NCBI GenBank assembly: GCA_014529385.2 | Contig: CM043971.1 | Coordinates: 86,320,840-86,384,839, forward strand | Direction of reading: 5' to 3' | Source of the DNA: Adiantum capillus-veneris | Taxonomy: Eukaryota > Streptophyta > Polypodiopsida > Polypodiales > Pteridaceae | DNA: 64,000 nucleotides | In this document: one piece after another, positions 58,735-64,000 of the stretch | How positions within the stretch are numbered: the stretch's first letter is position 1 | Layout: each line of letters opens with the position of its first letter | Program-made: the position numbers and the translations under genes | The notes under the pieces: generated by a model | Told to the model about the DNA's origin: nothing | The model's database searches: none | Seen by the model: only the letters and a program-made list of their open reading frames with translations

Positions 58735-59970
58735 CTTAAAATGGTACATAATTGAAATAATGGACACCAGTGTTAGTCCCAAAGAATCATATTCTCTACA
58801 TGTGGAACAACATCCTTCAAGTACAAGATGTACTTGTGTGTGGAGGTAATTGTAAACACTCTAGAACATGAGTGAGAGAGACCCTCATTATCCTTGCTCC
58901 ACATTGTCTAAACTGAGCTCCATGAGTTCCTAGACCATGTTGCTCATCTTTCAACAACATGTTCCAAACAAAACTCTACCATGTAGGCCCATAATTGCAT
59001 AATACAAAAATGCATTTTGGACACTACGGTCCAAAATACTTTGATCCTACATGACATTGTCATGTCTCTGAAGAGCAAAATGGATGAAAGCATTCAAGCT
59101 TATATATCCTACTTAGAGAATTCAAGAAAAACGTATGCAAAAATCAAATGAAACCAAATCACCTCCATACCTAAAGATTGAACATAGTGTTCACTTACTT
59201 GTAGTCACACGTACATGAAAAAATATCCTATCTCAATAGGCCTTGTAACACTAACTTAAAGATTAGTGAAAATCAAGTAGTACTATGTTGATAACCCTAG
59301 GTGTTGCCCTTGCAATAAAAAATACTTGGTTAAAATATATATTATCAAACCCCTTGGTTAGCCTCCGTATAAAAACTACTGAAACTAGCATCCAACACAG
59401 TCTACCAACATAGTCTACCAACACAGTCTACCATGTCTAATAGTTTTTGGAATCAACTTGGAGAGTTGAAGTTGTTTACTACTATCCCTTGGCACATTGT
59501 GGACTTCTTTCCTTGAAAGTACAATTGTGTTGAGATCAAATTGTGACCCTCAACACCTACGAAGTGATTGTATATTAGATGGTTCATACCCCTAAAATAA
59601 CCACACCTAGAGACACAATTAATGCTTCAACTAAGCATAGATTATCTCAAAATTGGAATCTGATTCACAATTGAATCTTGAAGGAATCATATCTCTCCAT
59701 TAACAGAAGAGAAAAATTATCATTAGGGAAAATTTGGACTCACAAAGGGGCCTTATAAGGAGTTTCACTTCCTCTCTCATGTCCAAAATAGGCGCGCAGT
59801 AAATTTTTTGCAAAACAACTCTAAACTTGGCGGAGATTTGGCAGTTAGAATCTGTTCTTCAAGCTCTTTCTATTGATATATAGCACGCCACAATATTCCT
59901 CATATTTTGAAAGATTCTAATTTTTATTCTCTAGATTTTAAACGGAGCTGTCACATCACAAGAGAATCTG
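58735..59970. other. Non-coding stretch between G2 and G5
   Basis: AT-rich, with no ORF or motif I can support. It was joined to 20224-21999 before G2 inserted. A short tandem 'agtctaccaacac' (three copies) occurs near 59398-59432. Confidence 0.6.
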
Positions 59971-61013
59971 TCCTCCTCCACTTTCACCTTTCTTTTACCT
60001 TCAAGGGTGATAACACTCACTGCCGGGTTGTTGGATGGTTGTGGAGGTAAGGGTGGAATGAGGGTTGTTGTGGTGGAGGGTGTGGTTGAACTGGTGGTTG
60101 TAGAATTTACACTGGTGGTGCTTGTTGTGGTGCTCTCGGTGGTGGTGGTCTTGCTCTTGGTGGTGAAACTTGGTTTTGCCTTGCTCCTCTATTAAAATTA
60201 TGCCTCCTTGGTAGTGGGCAGTAATACATACCATGGCCATCTTCTCCACAATTGTAGCAATGATACTCTTGGTTTTGTCTTCGTTGTCCTTTCCCTTGAT
60301 CTTGGTTGCGATTGTGTGCATGCCCTTGTTGCACCAAATGGACTGAGAGATTCTCAAGCTGGTTGGTGATTCGGTTGATCAGGTCTTGTTGATCTTCAAT
60401 TGGTTTTTGTGGTTGAATCCTTTGGGCGACTGTTGTAGGTGGTGCTAGAGGTGGTCGGTTCCTAACAAATTCCTCTTCATCGGCATTCCTGGCTTGTAGG
60501 TGAAACTTCTTGTCTTTAAAGCGGGCCACTTCAACTGCTAGCTCATACGTAGCAGGAAACCTTCCCTTCACCTTCTCTTTAAGAGTTGGCCCATAACCCA
60601 ACCACAAATAGATCATTCTTTAGGAAATCAGGTGCTCCCTCATCCTCTCTTAGCGATGCAACCCATCGCCCCCATAAATCTAAAAAATTTGACTAATATG
60701 ATGCGTACTCTAGCATGCTACCTTGATTCAACTCCATCAATAATTGCCATAGCTTTTTTGATGTTGTGCCCTCTTCAAAAACGCTTGACAAAGCATGCTC
60801 TTAATAAGTCCCACTGTTCCTTGGTTGCTTGTGCCAAGGCATTGTACCATGACCTTGCCTCCACCTTCATTATATTAGCAGTGGGAAGATGCGCAAGCCC
60901 GAAGCATCATCATCTCTCCCAGAGATGACACATGCTATTTCCATGTTGTCTAGAAAGTCTGCAACATCCTCACCCACCTTACCAGTAAAGGTTGGAAATG
61001 CTACACTCGCCAT
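59971..61013 (-). pseudogene. G5 gag fragment
   Basis: Starts at ATG 61013 (MASVAFPTFTGKVGED), the same start as in G2. The clearest frame is 60107-60616 (LKEKVKGRFPATYELAVEVA, zinc knuckle CYNCGEDGHGMYYC). Several stops and frameshifts separate this from the start, for example in the region around 60620-60900. It ends abruptly at about 59971, before the protease. Confidence 0.85.
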
Positions 61014-61097
61014 TGTGAGAGAGAAAATTAACTTGACTAAATATTTTTTTTTTCTTTAAAGATTCAATACATGGGTGCTTGGTAGATGGAAAACATA

Positions 61098-61322
61098 CTA
61101 TACAAGGATGAAAATAACTACATCAAAAGATACTTCATGGTTAATCATAGGGAGGATAAAGGGTAGATAAGAGGTGTTTATCTCTTGCAGTCGTTCTATG
61201 CCAAACATGGTTGTAATGAGCTGCTGATAAAACATCTAGCAGTCCAGGATTACTTTGATTGATTGAATTCGTTGTGGTGCATAAGTCTGGTCCGTTGCAA
61301 AAGGTTGATGCGTTCGATCCAT
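61098..61322 (-). pseudogene. G5 small leader protein (sORF) with one stop
   Basis: 74 codons from ATG 61322 (MDRTHQPFATDQTYAPQRIQ), with an in-frame TAG at 61236-61238. The last 49 residues align gap-free with G2, G3 and G4 (FYQQ, MFGIERLQEI, PFILPMI, FDVVIFILV). The stop is 84 nt before the G5 gag ATG. The start ATG overlaps the TGA of ORF1 as TGATG, which is compatible with translational restart. Function is unknown. Confidence 0.72.
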
Positions 61323-62328
61323 CACATGATAATGCGGAAAGGCTCCCTCCTTTGTGCCGGAAGGTTATAGTCGGAGGTGTAGAGCTCTTGGTAGTTGAGG
61401 TCAAATTTGTAGTACCATAGGACAAGGTTGTCTTCATCTTCTAGCTCTAGGACTGTCCCTCTAGCAATCTCTTGAAAAAACTTGAACTCTCTCTCTTTGA
61501 GCAACTTCACTTTCCTGCAAGATAGAGTGCCATCCAGTGCATACACAGGTGTGATGAGGTAGGTGGTGAGTCTTACCACTTGTATTAATCCAAGCTGGAT
61601 TGATACATAGCAAGCTGTAAAGTCGTCATCATAGCCTTGATCCACAAGTAACACTCCTTGAAGGTGGAGGGTCTTTTCTTTCCGCCAAGCAAACCCCGTG
61701 TCAAAGACCTTGTCGATGACAAGCTCTGCCACTTCACTTGGTAGACGACGTAGAATCCATGCTGCTCTCTCTAGTTCCTGGCTCATGAGATGAGAGTGAG
61801 GTATAAAAAGACTTTGGAGGATTTACCATTTTGTTTTGAAGACGCGGCGATTGTCGGCGTTGGAATACCCTTGAATCTTTTAGTGCAAGGGAGAGGGAGA
61901 GACCACGCGTTCGTAGTAGCTTCTTCAAGTTGCGAAGGCTTGTTGTGGGAGTAGGTGGAATAGGTGGCAAAGATGGGGACGTAGGTGTAGAGAAGCCTGG
62001 TGCTACTTGAAAGCCTACCCAAGTAAGAACACCCATGCGGATGTCAAGGGAGAAAATGATGGCTTTTTCTTCACTTTGGGTTGCACTCATGTCGGAGGTG
62101 TGGTTTTTGGCAACAATGTGAGCATGATGCGGATTGTGCCTTGCTTTTACGCTTGCGGGGATGATGAGAAATGTAAACAGTTTGAGTAGGAAAAGAGGGT
62201 CTTACCACCTCTTTTATGCTAACAATAGAACACCCTGGAAAGAGTGTCTTGATGACTTGTGTCAAGATTTCTTGAAGATCCTCCTCTTCGGTGGTCCAGT
62301 TGGAGAATTCAAGGAACCACTCATCCAT
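61322..62328 (-). pseudogene. G5 leader ORF1 (unknown protein, frameshifted)
   Basis: Three overlapping frames cover about 335 codons: 62071-62328 (LEFSNWTTEEEDLQ, then a basic stretch PRKRKSKAQ and a Cys/His-rich piece CSHCCQKPHLRHEC), 61734-62090 (Pro-rich) and 61322-61786 (MSQELERAAWILRRLPSEV, then a beta-rich-looking region). Two frame changes break it. The WTTEEE part is shared with G2 (24178-24444). An ORF upstream of gag is known in Ogre-type Tat elements; I do not recognise any domain here. Confidence 0.6.
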
Positions 62329-62378
62329 GAAGCGAAGTAAACATGTCAGTATTTTAAACTGAAGGTTTCAAGATCCCT

Positions 62379-62397
62379 CCTCCGTGGGGGCACCAAA
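62379..62397 (-). other. G5 primer binding site
   Basis: Minus strand TTTGGTGCCCCCACGGAGG directly inside the 5' LTR. It matches G2 and G3. Confidence 0.8.
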
Positions 62398-64000
62398 TGA
62401 GAGGCAGATTTGCAAGATAGACCCGGTGGCCTCAACACAAGGGCTAACGCATGACGGCCTCACCATGAAAGGAAAACAATAGGGGCACCACCTAGCTTGA
62501 AATGCAGCTAGGACACAATGACAATACTATACAACACACCATACACCATGTCATGCAGCTGAACATGTTATGAATTGTGGTATGAGGTGGTAGAGAAAGA
62601 AGTGGACATAGATAGTGTGAGTTGTGAATGTAGGTGTGTGGACTACTATTCACACAAGAGGTGGCGAACCCGCACACCAATACATGCAAATCAAGAACAA
62701 AACAACCCTAAGGTGGTGAACCCGCACACCTCTATATACAACACAAAAGAAATAAACAACTATGTGACATACTCACAAATCCAACACAATAGATAGAATG
62801 ACATAACAAAAAGAGTAGATTATTTGTGGAGAGATAATGGATAGAAAGGAACAAGAGAGGAAGGAGGAGACCATGGGTGCCTCGTTCGATGGGTGGAGAT
62901 GATGTCAAGGAGTGGTGTGAGGGTAACCTTCACTCTTGTAGAATGCCGAATCCTCCACTTCAAATTGCACCAAGGCGTAGCGGTTTATGATGATGGAGGT
63001 GGAATATGTGTTGATGAGTAGCTTGTGTGTGCATAACCTCCTTACCATTATGGCGTGATGGTGTCTCCCAATGCTCTTTTACATGGACTAATACTTCTAT
63101 AGCTATATTAGAAGTGTGGCGGCATGGTGCCTACGTCTCAAAATGCTCATAACTTCTAATAACATAGAGCTTGTGTTGTGGTGAGGGCGCTACGTTGGTT
63201 TGGTGATAGAGACCCCTCCTTATATAGGAAAAGAGGGTGGAATTTTCCTATATTTTATTGGGATGTGACCCACACCATGTGACCGTGGGTCGCCATGTCT
63301 GATGCAATGATGCTTGTGATAGAGGTACACATAGAGAAAATAGTAGGGGAAGACAGAGATGGAGGGGAAAAGAGGGTAGAGGAATGGGGTTTTTACAAGG
63401 TATGCTAGTCATAGCTAGCTTATTTGAGAGAGGAGAGAGGTTTTTTTACAAGAGGTTGTCGAAGGTGGTTTTGTCGCTGGAGAAGATACATCCGCCACTT
63501 ATAGCGGTAGTAGCTCTATCTTTTGCCAAGAATTCATGTATTGTGGCTTTGTTTCTCTCATTCATGCCCTAGATTTCAAATCTAGAGTAAAAAATATACA
63601 ATGATTTTGTGTTAACACACAAAAGAGTGATTATGAGGGCGTAGGTGGAGTAAAAGGTGATTACAAGGTTGATGTTGTCGTTTGTAATTGATGAACGTAT
63701 GCATGGCCCACCTAATTGGCGCTTCCGTAACTTGATGCTTCGCCTCCACAAGCCTCCCTTGTGTCGTGTCATTTGTAGTGGTCGTAGTTGAATGCCTTTG
63801 CGGTTGTCACAATGGTCATCACTTCATTGAAGCCGTTGGAGTGAAGCGCCTATAGACGAGAGCATCTGTATGTGTGCGAATTGATGGTGGATGTAGCTTG
63901 ACTATTTTGGGCCTATGGGCTGATTTGTGAGAGTGTTTGGTGGTGATTACGAGAGTGGGGTGCGTGTTGATGGTAAGTTGTGTGTGTGTATGTGTGTGTG
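62398..64000 (-). repeat. G5 5' LTR, partial
   Basis: Starts TGAGAGGCAG on plus (...CTGCCTCTCA on minus) and resembles the G2 LTR end ('gaggccaccgggtcta'). A minus-strand TATATAA lies at 63220-63226. It continues past the window end. Confidence 0.8.
63220..63226 (-). promoter_or_regulatory. G5 LTR TATA box
   Basis: TATATAAGGAGG on minus, the same context as in the G2 LTRs. Confidence 0.65.

Larger units (their letters stand above)
59971..64000 (-). mobile_element. G5: Tat-lineage element, truncated at one end and cut by the window at the other
   Basis: Minus-strand element closely related to G2. 62398-64000 is the start of its 5' LTR, then PBS (62379-62397), leader ORF1, sORF and gag. Similarity to G2 gag stops at about 59971 (after the KVEED codons), so protease and pol are missing here. 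Confidence 0.85.

Overview
This window is plant nuclear DNA made almost wholly of transposable elements and simple repeats. I see no convincing host gene, rRNA, tRNA gene or CRISPR array. A land plant is indicated by initiator-Met primer binding sites, plant-type Copia and chromovirus polyproteins, and Ty3/Gypsy elements of the Tat lineage with a second, archaeal-type RNase H. Long GA/CT and GT/CA microsatellites and mixed Tat lineages would fit a fern or other non-seed plant. That placement is inference and weakly held.

Layout. 1-2343 is the visible part of an old LTR related to element G3. 3858-17475 is a decayed minus-strand chromovirus (G1); its 3' LTR carries a minus-strand Copia (Copia-1, 4608-9326). 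17601-20145 is a 5'-truncated LINE lying between two GA tracts. 22000-58734 is a nest of Tat elements. G2 (plus strand, outer) is split in pol by G3 (minus strand, 28127-54609). G3 is split in its leader by G4 (minus strand, 36165-44865). The 5' LTR of G3 also holds Copia-2 (plus strand, 46259-51502) and an ORF1-only LINE-like element (about 51797-52990). 59971-64000 is a fifth element, G5 (minus strand), which runs off the window; only its LTR, leader and part of gag are present. The stretches 2344-3857, 20224-21999 and 58735-59970 have no recognisable genes.

How the pieces work. The Tat elements run LTR, PBS, leader, gag with a zinc knuckle, aspartic protease, reverse transcriptase, a degenerate Ty3-type RNase H, an intact-looking archaeal-type RNase H, and integrase without a chromodomain. 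G4 is nearly intact: one frame break separates two long ORFs. G3 is a single frame interrupted by five stops. G2 is broken mainly by the G3 insertion.

Most interesting observation. All four Tat elements encode a small protein of about 70-80 residues just upstream of gag, twice in tandem in G3. The five copies align without gaps over their last 49 residues. They end at the same position, and the gap from stop to gag ATG is 83-84 nt in every element. I do not recognise this family.

Other leads are two LINE-type insertions in GA microsatellites that share a short hairpin-bearing 3' tail, one of them coding only ORF1; a 53-bp leader block shared by Copia-1 and Tat element G4; and Copia-2, whose two LTRs read as identical although its coding region carries at least five lesions.
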